Shown here piece by piece: positions 1 through 8,610 of a DNA stretch of 64,000 nucleotides. Location of the stretch: positions 806,001 to 870,000 of the forward strand of contig NZ_JABAOB010000001.1 in the NCBI RefSeq assembly GCF_012726295.1, written 5' to 3'. The position numbers were made by a program, and so were the translations under genes. The notes under the pieces were generated by a model, which worked only from the letters and a program-made list of their open reading frames with translations, did not search any database and was not told the origin of the DNA. This stretch comes from Chitinophaga sp. Ak27. GTDB taxonomy: Bacteria; Bacteroidota; Bacteroidia; Chitinophagales; Chitinophagaceae. Within the stretch, counting starts at the first letter, position 1. Each line of letters starts with the position of its first letter.

Positions 1-212
1 TCCCGCAAACGGATAAACGTTAAAATACCTGCAATGATGATCAGCACAATGGGAAAATGCAACAACAAAGGGTGCATACGTCCCAATACCTGCAACCAGG
101 GCGGTAATACCAACCGGCTGCTGAAAACCAGCAAAAACAGGATAAAAATATTTGCAGCAAATAACAGGCTACTACCCACTTGCTGCCAACGAAAGCGCTG
201 TTTCAATATCAT
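1..212 (-). CDS. Membrane protein, N-terminal part only (DUF2231/c-type cytochrome-associated type)
   Basis: The gene begins with ATG at 212-210, one base inside the TAA stop of the preceding NHL gene (TAATG overlap), and runs off the start of the window. About 70 residues are visible: a basic N-terminus, a hydrophobic segment, then LGRMHPLLLHFP and another hydrophobic stretch. This resembles the membrane portion of Bacteroidota proteins annotated as c-type cytochrome domain-containing, which sit beside DUF1501/DUF1553 genes. I infer it is the last visible gene of the planctomycete-cytochrome operon. The C-terminal domains are outside the window, so the function is open. Confidence 0.65.
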   Translation of the reverse strand, partial: MILKQRFRWQQVGSSLLFAANIFILFLLVFSSRLVLPPWLQVLGRMHPLLLHFPIVLIIIAGILTFIRLR

Positions 213-1237
213 TACACCCTCCTGAGTTTATAGGGATATACTTTCCCGGCATTCCACTGCGCTACATATAAGTTTTCGTCATTATCGACGCACACATCAT
301 GCGGATGAACGAATATTTTTTCTGCCTGCTGCATGGGCTGTAACTGGCCATTGGTGTACACCGGCACAGTACCGCCAATATTGGATACTACCTTATTGTC
401 TTTGTCCAGGATGGTCACAAAGCCACTGCCATTTGCATCCATATTTGGCGAGCGAAGCACCGCCGCATACAGGTGATCTCCTTTGATCACCGGGCGGCAA
501 ACGCAGGCGCCTGGTAAGGTGATAACTTCCTGTAGCTTTCCATCCATGCTGAAACGTTTAAAGCTGTTGCGGGTCCTGTCGGTCACGATCAACGTAGGTT
601 CGCCGCGGCGGGTATCTACGCAAATACCGTGGGCATTGTCCAGGTGTTCATGACCTTCGCCGCGGCCACCGAAATACCCCAGCAGCTTACCATTGCGGTC
701 ATAACGTATTACATACTGCGCACCATAACCATCTGCAATGTAAAAGTCGCCATTGGCTGCCACAGTGGTTTCGGTAGGCACAAACTCTTCTTTCTTTTTG
801 TATACGCCGGTTTCTGCCGGGTAATCGATAGTCAGCAAGATCTTGCCCTCCATTGTGGTTTTATATACCTGGTGTTTTTCTGTATCGGTGATAAATAAAA
901 ACTCAGTACCATTTTCATTCGTCAGGGTCAGGCCATGTGCCCCGGGGAATTCATGTCCCCAGTTTTCCAGCAGTTTGCCGGATTTATTGTAGACGAGAAT
1001 ATTGTTCTTGGTTTCATTAGTCAGCAGGATAATACGGCCTTTCTTGTCCTGTACCATTTCATGGCAATCCTTTACCGGGTACCGGCTACTGTCCAGCGTT
1101 CCCCATTTAATATCGAGGGCATACCGCATCCCGTTATGGCCGTATACAGGTCCTTTGGGTTTGGCAAAAAGATCCCGGGAAATATAAAATGAGGCAGCTA
1201 CTAACGCCGACGACTGTATGAATTTTCTTCTTTCCAT
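212..1237 (-). CDS. NHL-repeat six-bladed beta-propeller protein, exported
   Basis: 341 residues. The N-terminus has a twin-arginine-like signal (ERRKFI followed by a hydrophobic stretch to about residue 25). The rest consists of repeating blades with NHL-type features (YRDRNGKLL-like turns, VDNDENLYVAQW near the end), as in peptidyl-alpha-hydroxyglycine alpha-amidating lyase-like propellers. It is probably a periplasmic binding or scaffolding protein. No catalytic residues can be assigned. It lies 13 bases after the DUF1501 gene and overlaps the next gene by one base, so it is the third gene of a four-gene operon. Confidence 0.8.
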   Translation of the reverse strand: MERRKFIQSSALVAASFYISRDLFAKPKGPVYGHNGMRYALDIKWGTLDSSRYPVKDCHEMVQDKKGRIILLTNETKNNILVYNKSGKLLENWGHEFPGAHGLTLTNENGTEFLFITDTEKHQVYKTTMEGKILLTIDYPAETGVYKKKEEFVPTETTVAANGDFYIADGYGAQYVIRYDRNGKLLGYFGGRGEGHEHLDNAHGICVDTRRGEPTLIVTDRTRNSFKRFSMDGKLQEVITLPGACVCRPVIKGDHLYAAVLRSPNMDANGSGFVTILDKDNKVVSNIGGTVPVYTNGQLQPMQQAEKIFVHPHDVCVDNDENLYVAQWNAGKVYPYKLRRV

Positions 1238-1250
1238 AGTAATTGATTTA

Positions 1251-2705
1251 TCAGGCCATTAATCCCGGTAGTACTTTACCGGCAACATCTGTAAGCCGGT
1301 AACGGCGACCCTGGTGTTTAAAAGTTAGTTTTTCGTGATCAAGTCCCATGAGATGCAGCACGGTAGCATGAAAATCATGCACGTGTACCGGATCTTTAAT
1401 GATGTTGTAACCAAACTCATCTGTTTCTCCATAAACAATACCTGGCTTTACGCCTCCTCCTGCCATCCAGATGGAAAAGCAACGGGGATGGTGATCGCGG
1501 CCGTAATTGTCGGCCGACATTTTACCCTGGCAGTAGTTGGTACGGCCAAACTCTCCTCCCCATATCACCAGCGTTTCATCCAGCAGTCCCCGTTGTTTCA
1601 GATCGGTGATCAATGCTGCAGAAGCCTGGTCTACATCTTTCGCCTGCCCTGCCATTTCATTAGGCAGGTTGCCATGCTGGTCCCAGCCCTGGTGATACAG
1701 CTGTATAAAACGCACGCCACTTTCCGAAAGTTTCCTCGACAACAGGCAATTAGCCGCAAATGTGCCTGGTACCAGGCAATCCGGGCCATACAACTTAATA
1801 ATATCATCCGGCTCCTTCGACAAATCAGTCAGCTCAGGCACCGCAGTTTGCATACGGTATGCCATTTCGTATTGCTGTATTTTGGTGCTGATTTCCGGGT
1901 CGCCGAATTCCTTGTACGATTGGTCATTTAATGCCGCCAGCTGATCCAGCATCTGCCGGCGATTGGCCATGTCGATACCATCAGGATTGTTGAGATATAA
2001 CACCGGGCTTTCCCCGCTGCTGAACTGTACCCCCTGGTGTATACTGTCTAAAAATCCATTAGACCATAATTTAGAATATACGCCCTGTCCATTCCCTTTT
2101 CCGCGGGACAGTAATACACAAAATGCCGGCAGATTCTTATTTTCGCTACCCAGCCCATAGCTCATCCAGGAGCCAAAGCTGGCGCGGTTTCCCTGCTGCG
2201 CACCGGTTTGGAAAAAGGTAAGCGCCGGGTCATGGTTGATAGCTTCTGTAAACATCGACTTTACAATGCAGATATCATCCACCACCTTGGCGGTATGCGG
2301 AAACAAGTCGCTGATCCACGCACGGGAGGTGCCATACTGCTTAAAATCATAGTGCGAACCTACCAACGGGAAAGAAGCCTGCCCGGAAGTCATCCCGGTT
2401 AACCGTTGCCCCATGCGGATAGAAGGTGGCAGCTCCTGCCCCATCATTTCTCGCAACTTCGGCTTATAATCAAAGCTCTCCAACTGCGACGGCGCGCCAT
2501 TCTGGAACAGGTAAATAATCCGTTTTGCCTTCGGCGCAAAATGTGGAATACCGGGAATAAACGGCGCCTCATCTGCACCGCCCTTACCAAAGATATCCGG
2601 GATCAGTAAAGAACCCAGCGCAATACTGCCTACGCCTAAACTGAGGCGTGACAGGAACTTGCGGCGGTTCATATTCAGGTGATGTTCTATGAATTCATTT
2701 TTCAT
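1251..2705 (-). CDS. DUF1501 family protein with Tat signal
   Basis: 484 residues. The N-terminus carries MNRRKFLSR and a hydrophobic run, a Tat signal. The short extension before it (start at 2705) is usual for the family, so I kept the first ATG. DUF1501 proteins have an alkaline phosphatase/sulfatase-like fold. Here LVIWGGEFGRT (about residues 384-394) and NYGRDHHPRCFSIWMAGGG fit that C-terminal core. The family almost always pairs with DUF1549/DUF1553 cytochrome proteins, and the partner lies directly upstream (33 bases). The biochemical role is not established. Confidence 0.9.
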   Translation of the reverse strand: MKNEFIEHHLNMNRRKFLSRLSLGVGSIALGSLLIPDIFGKGGADEAPFIPGIPHFAPKAKRIIYLFQNGAPSQLESFDYKPKLREMMGQELPPSIRMGQRLTGMTSGQASFPLVGSHYDFKQYGTSRAWISDLFPHTAKVVDDICIVKSMFTEAINHDPALTFFQTGAQQGNRASFGSWMSYGLGSENKNLPAFCVLLSRGKGNGQGVYSKLWSNGFLDSIHQGVQFSSGESPVLYLNNPDGIDMANRRQMLDQLAALNDQSYKEFGDPEISTKIQQYEMAYRMQTAVPELTDLSKEPDDIIKLYGPDCLVPGTFAANCLLSRKLSESGVRFIQLYHQGWDQHGNLPNEMAGQAKDVDQASAALITDLKQRGLLDETLVIWGGEFGRTNYCQGKMSADNYGRDHHPRCFSIWMAGGGVKPGIVYGETDEFGYNIIKDPVHVHDFHATVLHLMGLDHEKLTFKHQGRRYRLTDVAGKVLPGLMA

Positions 2706-2738
2706 TTGCCTGGTATTGAAAGGGGATATCCCGGTGAA

Positions 2739-5057
2739 TTATGTTTTTGACAGTGTTTCTTCCAGGTTATAAATCGTGGTAATAACCTGCATCATGGCAG
2801 CCCAGGAAGCATTGTCGAGATGCTCGGCCATGGGATATTCTCCGTGGTGCAACAACTTCACTGCCGCAGCCGGCTGTTGTTTATACTGTTGCTGTTGCTG
2901 GTCATAATACTTTTGCAACAGCGCCACTTCCTGTGGTTGTGGTGTACGGCATACAATCATTTTAAACGCCTGCGTAATGTTCTTTGCCGCGTTATTATCT
3001 TTTTCCAACAGGCGGGAAGCCAATACCCTGGAGGCTTCCAGTACAGTAGGATCATTCAGCATGATCAATGCCTGTAAAGGTGTGTTCGTATTGGAGCGCT
3101 TAACCTCACACTGGTCACGGTTGCTGGCGTCAAAAATCATCATGGAAGGCGGTGGCACGGTACGTTTAATAAACGTATACAAGCCCCTGCGGTAAAGGCT
3201 TTCGCCATGATCCTGCTTATAAGAGGCCAGTATGCCCCTCCCGGAAGTGGCCATTTCCCACAATCCTTTAGGTTGATATGGCTTCACACTGGGACCGCCA
3301 ATAGTATGTACCAACAATCCGCTGCTCTGTAACACCAGGTCCCTTACGCCTTCCGCCGGCAGGCGAAAACGCGGGCCGCGGGAGAGATACATATTTTCAG
3401 GATCGGCTTTGAGCTTTTCTTTAGACGCAACGGCCGACTGCCGGTAGGTGGCCGACATTACCATCTGTTTTATCAATCGTTTAATATCCCAGCCATGCTG
3501 CATAAAGTCGGTGGCCAGCCAATCGAGCAAAGCAGGATTTACGGGCAGATCGCCCTGCATGCCAAAGTCACCGGTGCTCTTCACAATACCGCGACCAAAG
3601 ATTTCCTGCCATTGCTGGTTCACGAAAACCCTTGCGGTGAGCGGGTTACGTTTATCAAACAACCAGGCGGCCAGTCCCAGCCGGTTAGCCGGATACTGCC
3701 TTACATCGAAAGGCAATACAGCATGGGGTGTTTCAGGCGTTACCTCCAGCGTAGGGTTGTCGTAGTTACCACGTCCAAGAATATACGTTTTCCGCGTCGT
3801 ATCCCGGTCACCCATCACAGATACAATCAACCGGTTGGTGTCTTGTTTGTTAATGAAATGCAACACGCCCTGGAGATCTTCTTTGGTAATCTCCATATAG
3901 GGAGTCTTAGCATAAGTATCAGGGCCGCCCACGGTCGATTGCAGGCCCACTTCTTTTACGTTGTTAAAGAAGGCAAACAGTTCATAGTATTCCTTCTGTG
4001 AAAAAGGATCGTACTTATGGTCATGGCAATGGGCGCATTCTATAGTGATGCCCAGCAAGCTTTTTCCGAAAGTGTTCGTACGATCGGTTACATATTCAAT
4101 GCGGTATTCTTCATCGATCACGCCACCTTCTTCCGTAATTTTATGGTTGCGGTTAAAACCCGTTGCCAGCAGCTGTTCCCGGGTAGCGTTGGGCATCATA
4201 TCGCCAGCCAGCTGCCAGGTAACAAAGTCTTTATAGGACAAGTTTTCGTTAAACGCGTGAATGACCCAGTCGCGCCAGGGCCACATGCTGCGGTAGTTAT
4301 CATCCTGGTAGCCATGTGAGTCGGCATAGCGGGCTACGTCCATCCAGTGTACTGCCATTTTTTCGCCATAGGCGCTGTCCTGCAACAGCTCATCTACCAT
4401 GCGCTCATAGCCTTTATCGCTGGTATCTTTGGCGAAGCGCTCCATTCTATCCAGCGAAGGAGGCAGGCCGGTAAGATCGAGACACAGGCGTTTCAGCAGA
4501 CGTTCATGGTCCGCCGCGGTATTAGGCGCCAGTCCTTTCTCTTCCATCTTTGCCAGCACAAAACGGTCTATTTCGTTACGCGACCATTTTTCATTGTTCA
4601 CTGCAGGCAATGCAGGTGCAACTGGTGCTACGAAAGCCCAGTGCGGTTTATATTTGGCGCCTTGTTTAATCCATTTTTCAATCAGCTTGATTTCATAGGC
4701 TGAAAGCGACATGTTAGACGACGGCGGCGGCATACGCATAGCCGTATCCTTGCTGCTGATACGTTGATATACTGCCGATGCCATGGGGTTACCCGGCACC
4801 AGTGCATGGGCGCCCGGCGTTTCCCGGAGCGCTTTATACGCGCTGTCGGCAATATCAAGGCGTAATCCGGCCTCCCGCTTATTGGCGTCGGGACCATGAC
4901 AGGCATAGCACTTATCCGATAAGATAGGCCTTATATGAAAATTGTAATCCACTATTTCAGGTAATTTCTCTTCCTGTTGGCCAGGTGCACCCCCGCTGTT
5001 GCATGCTGATAACACCGCCAGGAAACAGATCATGGATCCTACATAACGCTGGAACAT
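2739..5057 (-). CDS. Planctomycete-type cytochrome c lipoprotein (PSCyt1, DUF1549, DUF1553)
   Basis: 772 residues. A lipobox (AVLSAC, Cys19) predicts membrane anchoring after export. A single haem-binding motif CYACH at residues 50-54 lies in the PSCyt1 domain. It is followed by DUF1549 (roughly 150-365; HWMDVARYADSHGY and CAHCHDHKYDPF are typical) and DUF1553 (roughly 460-720, ending with NTPLQALIMLNDP). It heads the operon with DUF1501, NHL and membrane-protein genes. The set is common in Planctomycetes, Verrucomicrobia and some Bacteroidota and is thought to act in periplasmic oxidation, possibly of polymers, but the substrate is unknown. The leader of about 180 bases upstream has only a weak promoter match. 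Confidence 0.9.
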   Translation of the reverse strand: MFQRYVGSMICFLAVLSACNSGGAPGQQEEKLPEIVDYNFHIRPILSDKCYACHGPDANKREAGLRLDIADSAYKALRETPGAHALVPGNPMASAVYQRISSKDTAMRMPPPSSNMSLSAYEIKLIEKWIKQGAKYKPHWAFVAPVAPALPAVNNEKWSRNEIDRFVLAKMEEKGLAPNTAADHERLLKRLCLDLTGLPPSLDRMERFAKDTSDKGYERMVDELLQDSAYGEKMAVHWMDVARYADSHGYQDDNYRSMWPWRDWVIHAFNENLSYKDFVTWQLAGDMMPNATREQLLATGFNRNHKITEEGGVIDEEYRIEYVTDRTNTFGKSLLGITIECAHCHDHKYDPFSQKEYYELFAFFNNVKEVGLQSTVGGPDTYAKTPYMEITKEDLQGVLHFINKQDTNRLIVSVMGDRDTTRKTYILGRGNYDNPTLEVTPETPHAVLPFDVRQYPANRLGLAAWLFDKRNPLTARVFVNQQWQEIFGRGIVKSTGDFGMQGDLPVNPALLDWLATDFMQHGWDIKRLIKQMVMSATYRQSAVASKEKLKADPENMYLSRGPRFRLPAEGVRDLVLQSSGLLVHTIGGPSVKPYQPKGLWEMATSGRGILASYKQDHGESLYRRGLYTFIKRTVPPPSMMIFDASNRDQCEVKRSNTNTPLQALIMLNDPTVLEASRVLASRLLEKDNNAAKNITQAFKMIVCRTPQPQEVALLQKYYDQQQQQYKQQPAAAVKLLHHGEYPMAEHLDNASWAAMMQVITTIYNLEETLSKT

Positions 5058-5315
5058 ATCCTTACAATATTAAATATTCACTGTACGCGTACCCCTCGAT
5101 GATCGCGATACATTAATAACATGGAAACTCCGGTCTGATTGTCAAACTATAGCTAATGGAGTGTTTACTGTCAGTAAATATCGGGTATCTAACCCTATAC
5201 TTTCGGCAGTATTTTGATGTAAAATAACATTTTTTTGCAAATATGTACATACATACCTACAAATAAAAAATAAAACTGGTAAAAAGAATAAAAAGGAAGA
5301 GGATGGTAAAAGGAG

Positions 5316-5852
5316 TCAGATGCTGGCAATACCAAGGTACTTCCCATGGTGGCTTATGGAAACTGGATGGCACTCGCCAGTGTATTTATCGCGGGTAAAC
5401 GGTATTCCGTATGTGTCTTTATAAAAAACACGCCCGGGTAACAGGGCGGTATAATCGGTTGTAAGATGATAACCCGTAAACACCTGTACCCGTTCCAGCA
5501 GTGCCGTACTGGCAGCAGCTTGTGTATGGATGCAGGCGCCCAGGCTAGTACTTTTAAAATACCAGGTTTGTTGCTGGTGTGCCACTGTGCCTGTTATTAC
5601 CGTGCCGGTGACCTGTTGCAATGCACAAACATAGTGATGAGGGGCGTATAGACGTTCCTGTGAATAACGATGAATAATTTTATACACGGCTTCCTTACAA
5701 CTCCACAGCAGCCATATCATAGCCGCCGGTCGGGACGCCGCTGCAATGATATCCTGCTCCGCCGGCAAAAACAATTTGTCGAGGAAGCCCCGGCGGCAGA
5801 TATTACTTTCTCTTTCCGCCAGGTGAAGATCTATAATGTCGTTGCCGATCAT
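5316..5852 (-). CDS. 4'-phosphopantetheinyl transferase
   Basis: 178 residues. Family signatures are present: IGNDIIDL at 2-9 with the metal-binding Asp, WSCKEAVYK at 50-58 (Glu54, Lys58), and SISHHGKYLGIA near the C-terminus. The enzyme moves phosphopantetheine from CoA onto a carrier-protein serine. It overlaps the acyl carrier protein gene by four bases (ATGA) and is the last gene of the type III PKS operon. The obvious inferred substrate is that carrier protein, whose serine context is atypical and may need a dedicated transferase. Confidence 0.88.
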   Translation of the reverse strand: MIGNDIIDLHLAERESNICRRGFLDKLFLPAEQDIIAAASRPAAMIWLLWSCKEAVYKIIHRYSQERLYAPHHYVCALQQVTGTVITGTVAHQQQTWYFKSTSLGACIHTQAAASTALLERVQVFTGYHLTTDYTALLPGRVFYKDTYGIPFTRDKYTGECHPVSISHHGKYLGIASI

Positions 5853-6103
5853 TTCTCCTGCAACTTGGCGTTGACAATATCCATCGCGGCCTGCACATTC
5901 AGCATACGTTCCATCTCTTCATTCTGGATAACGATATCATATTTTTCTTCCACATCCAGCACCACATCTACCAGGTTGGCGGAATTAATTTTCAGGTCGT
6001 TGATAAAATCGGTCGCCAGGCTAATCTGTGCTAATGCCTCCTGGTTCTTCGCGTAAGGCTTTACTATCTCTCTTAATTCTGCAATAAATGTTGCTTGATC
6101 CAT
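5849..6103 (-). CDS. Acyl carrier protein (dedicated, atypical serine motif)
   Basis: 84 residues, the usual size of a free-standing acyl carrier protein. The likely phosphopantetheine site is Ser41 in LKINSANLVDVVLDVEE. Most FAS carriers have DSL at this place, so NSA is divergent. The downstream acidic helix II (LVDVVLDVEEKYDI) is conserved. It sits 10 bases after the ketosynthase gene and overlaps the phosphopantetheinyl transferase gene, so the enzyme that activates it is encoded next to it. It probably carries the growing acyl chain of the operon product. Confidence 0.88.
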   Translation of the reverse strand: MDQATFIAELREIVKPYAKNQEALAQISLATDFINDLKINSANLVDVVLDVEEKYDIVIQNEEMERMLNVQAAMDIVNAKLQEK

Positions 6104-6113
6104 GTCTGTTCGT

Positions 6114-7391
6114 TTAAAGTTGCGGGTATTTTTTCAATATCACACAGGCATTTACATCGCCAAAACCAAAGCTTGCTTTTGCCACTAAATGTAGGTCTTT
6201 ATACAATAGCTGCCGGGGAATTCTTTCCGGGTCCACCCATTCCAGTATGTCGGGGTGCAGGTCTTCGCAGTTAATATTGGGGAATATAAACCCTTCTTTC
6301 AATTGCAAGGCAACTGCCACCAGCTCTATGCTGCCAGATGCACCAAGGCAATGCCCTATTTGTGATTTCAGCGCATTGAGATAAGGGAAATCGGCGCCCG
6401 ACCGGCCCAGCGCAGCGCTCCAGTTTTTTACTTCTTCCGCATCTTTACCCGTGGCGGTAAGATGTCCATTGATCAGGTCTATGGCTTTAGCCTTCACACC
6501 AGCCTGTATCAACGCGTCGGTAATACAACGTTGCACAGCTTCGCTGTTGGGCGCTGTCATGCTGCCTCCATTTCGTTGCCCGCCGGAATTAATATTACCG
6601 CCCAACACTTCCGCATAGATGGTAGCTTTCCGTTCCAATGCGCTCTCCAGCGATTCCAGTAACAAGGCGCCGGCGCCGCTGCCGGGTACAATACCGCTGG
6701 CGCTGGCACTCATCGGCCTGGAGCCAGCTTCCGGCCGATCGTTATGCCGGAACGTACTCACCTTCATGGCATCAAAGCCGCCCCATATATAAGGACCACT
6801 ATCGCTGGTACTCCCTGCCAACATACGCTTGGCATGCCCGTACTTTATCCGTTCATAAGCCATCAGCAGGCTTTCCGCTCCCGTCGTACAGGCGGAGGAG
6901 TTAGTTGTTACCTGGTTACCCAGCCCCAGCTTGCCTCCTAAAAAGGCGCTGATCCCACTGGCCATCGTTTGGGTAACGGCCGTACTGCCTAAGCGACGCA
7001 CCTGTAACTCATCCAGTTTATAAACAGCCTCCCGGAATTTATCGACACCTGAGGTGCCGGTACCAAACACCGTACCACTGTCCCAATCCGGCGATACCTC
7101 CTGTAACAGCGGCAAACCTGCATCAGCCCAGGCTTGCATACCCGCCATAACACCGTAAATAATGCCCGATGCTTTTAATTGTTTCAACTCCAGCTCATCA
7201 AAATAAGGATGCAACCTCGCCTCCTCCAGCGGAGGGCGGCCTGCTATCTGGCAGGAAAACTGCAGCGCAGCCAGCTGCTCCTCATAACGGATACCGGATA
7301 CACCATTTTTAATGGCTTCCCGGAAAGCCGCTACCCCTATACCATTGGGCGCTACTACACCCAATCCTGTTATAACAACCCTGTTATGCAT
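6114..7391 (-). CDS. Beta-ketoacyl-ACP synthase, FabF/KAS II type
   Basis: 425 residues, full length for KAS II. The Cys-His-His triad is intact: Cys168 in NSSACTTGAES, His310 in NGHLTATGKDAEE, His347 in SQIGHCLGASG, with Lys342 nearby. The glycine-rich GFGDVNA lies at the C-terminus. It catalyses decarboxylative condensation of malonyl-ACP with acyl-ACP. No chain-length-factor partner is adjacent, so it probably works as a homodimer, unlike aromatic type II PKS ketosynthases. Its start overlaps the dehydratase gene by eight bases. I infer that it extends an acyl starter delivered to the type III PKS. Confidence 0.9.
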   Translation of the reverse strand: MHNRVVITGLGVVAPNGIGVAAFREAIKNGVSGIRYEEQLAALQFSCQIAGRPPLEEARLHPYFDELELKQLKASGIIYGVMAGMQAWADAGLPLLQEVSPDWDSGTVFGTGTSGVDKFREAVYKLDELQVRRLGSTAVTQTMASGISAFLGGKLGLGNQVTTNSSACTTGAESLLMAYERIKYGHAKRMLAGSTSDSGPYIWGGFDAMKVSTFRHNDRPEAGSRPMSASASGIVPGSGAGALLLESLESALERKATIYAEVLGGNINSGGQRNGGSMTAPNSEAVQRCITDALIQAGVKAKAIDLINGHLTATGKDAEEVKNWSAALGRSGADFPYLNALKSQIGHCLGASGSIELVAVALQLKEGFIFPNINCEDLHPDILEWVDPERIPRQLLYKDLHLVAKASFGFGDVNACVILKKYPQL

Positions 7392-7830
7392 GTTGCGGAT
7401 AAATGATCATACCGGCAATAACGCCATCGCAAACCAGTTTCCCGGCTGCGTTATACAGCGACACCCGGCATTTCAGTTTATTAAATCTGAAATATATCTT
7501 TTCTGCCTTTACCTCCACGGTTTCACCGGGAAACACCGGCAGGTAAAAATCTACCTGGGTGGAAGTCATGGCCACCGTAGGAAACTGCTGCCCAATACTA
7601 TCTCTCAATAAATAAATACCCAAACACACAACACCAATTTGTGCCATCACTTCCGTCAGCAAAACACCCGGCGTAACCGGCCGCCCTTTAAAATGCCCCT
7701 GGTAGCAGGGCATATCTGGCTGAAAGGTATACCTGCCTGCCACCTTTTCGTCGTCGATGTAGCTCAGCTCATCTACAAACAGGAAAGGCGCGGTGTAGGG
7801 CAGGTGTTGTAATATTGCTGCTGTTGTCAT
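7384..7830 (-). CDS. Hotdog-fold 3-hydroxyacyl-ACP dehydratase (FabZ-like)
   Basis: 148 residues. It contains the FabZ signature GHFKGRPVTPGVLLTE, with catalytic His46 and Glu60 present, and the usual N-terminal PYTAPFLFVDEL (RxPFLLVD in FabZ). It would dehydrate 3-hydroxyacyl-ACP to trans-2-enoyl-ACP. It starts three bases after the SDR gene stop and overlaps the ketosynthase start. It is probably one of the chain-modifying enzymes of the operon rather than the housekeeping FabZ, because it lies among polyketide genes. Confidence 0.85.
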   Translation of the reverse strand: MTTAAILQHLPYTAPFLFVDELSYIDDEKVAGRYTFQPDMPCYQGHFKGRPVTPGVLLTEVMAQIGVVCLGIYLLRDSIGQQFPTVAMTSTQVDFYLPVFPGETVEVKAEKIYFRFNKLKCRVSLYNAAGKLVCDGVIAGMIIYPQHA

Positions 7831-7833
7831 TGC

Positions 7834-8610
7834 CTAATGAATATGTGTGCCGCCATCAACGGGTATGATAGCACCGTTGATCCATGCGGCTTCATCTTTA
7901 CACAAGAGGTATACCACATTCGCAACATCTTCCGGTGTGGTAACCCGTTGAAAAGGATTACGGGATTTGCTATGCTGCAACAGCTCACTGCCACCGGGAA
8001 TCCGTTGCAGTGAAGCTGTATCGGTAACGCCTGCACGAATACAATTAGCCCGTACCCCCTGTGGTGCAAACTCCAGCGCTATACTCCTGGTTATAGCTTC
8101 CAGCGCAGCTTTAGCGGCAGATACTGCCGCATAATGCGGTATAGCTTTATAACTTCCATCACTAGTAAAAGACAGTACCCGGGCATCCGGGGCAAACAGC
8201 TGGTGCTGAAGTACCGCCGCCGTCCACTCATACAGGCTGGTAGCCATATATGCTGTTGTGAGCTGGAAATCATCGCCACTCAACGCCGGCATGGCTTTAA
8301 GATTGCCCCTGGCAATGCTGTGCAACAGGCAGCGTACCCGCCCGCTGGCTCCCATTGCCGTCTTTAATTGCAACAGCATCTCATTACGTTTTTCGGGATT
8401 TAGGACATCAGCGTTGAAATGCAGCAATTGCGCGCCCGTTGCCTTGATAGCGGCGAAAGACTGCTCAATACCCGGCCATTCCACCCGCGTATTGCGGTGT
8501 ACAATACAAATATTCATGCCGTGTGTAGCCAGCTTATGCGCAGCCGCGAGGCCCAATCCTGTACTGCCGCCCAGTATCAATGCCCAGTAATCGCTAAACT
8601 CTTTTACCAT
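7834..8610 (-). CDS. SDR-family enoyl-ACP reductase-like protein (FabI/FabL type)
   Basis: 258 residues, Rossmann fold. The nucleotide loop is GGSTGLG at 14-20, and HSIA near residue 97 recalls the FabI HSI motif. The active site reads Tyr160-X6-Lys167 (YAAVSAAK) instead of the YX3K of ordinary SDRs, which is the spacing of enoyl-ACP reductases (FabI, FabL, InhA). The C-terminus NGAIIPVDGG is typical of the fold. It overlaps the type III PKS gene by seven bases. It likely reduces enoyl-ACP made by the dehydratase. The operon has no ketoreductase, so that step may use the housekeeping FabG. Confidence 0.82.
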   Translation of the reverse strand: MVKEFSDYWALILGGSTGLGLAAAHKLATHGMNICIVHRNTRVEWPGIEQSFAAIKATGAQLLHFNADVLNPEKRNEMLLQLKTAMGASGRVRCLLHSIARGNLKAMPALSGDDFQLTTAYMATSLYEWTAAVLQHQLFAPDARVLSFTSDGSYKAIPHYAAVSAAKAALEAITRSIALEFAPQGVRANCIRAGVTDTASLQRIPGGSELLQHSKSRNPFQRVTTPEDVANVVYLLCKDEAAWINGAIIPVDGGTHIH

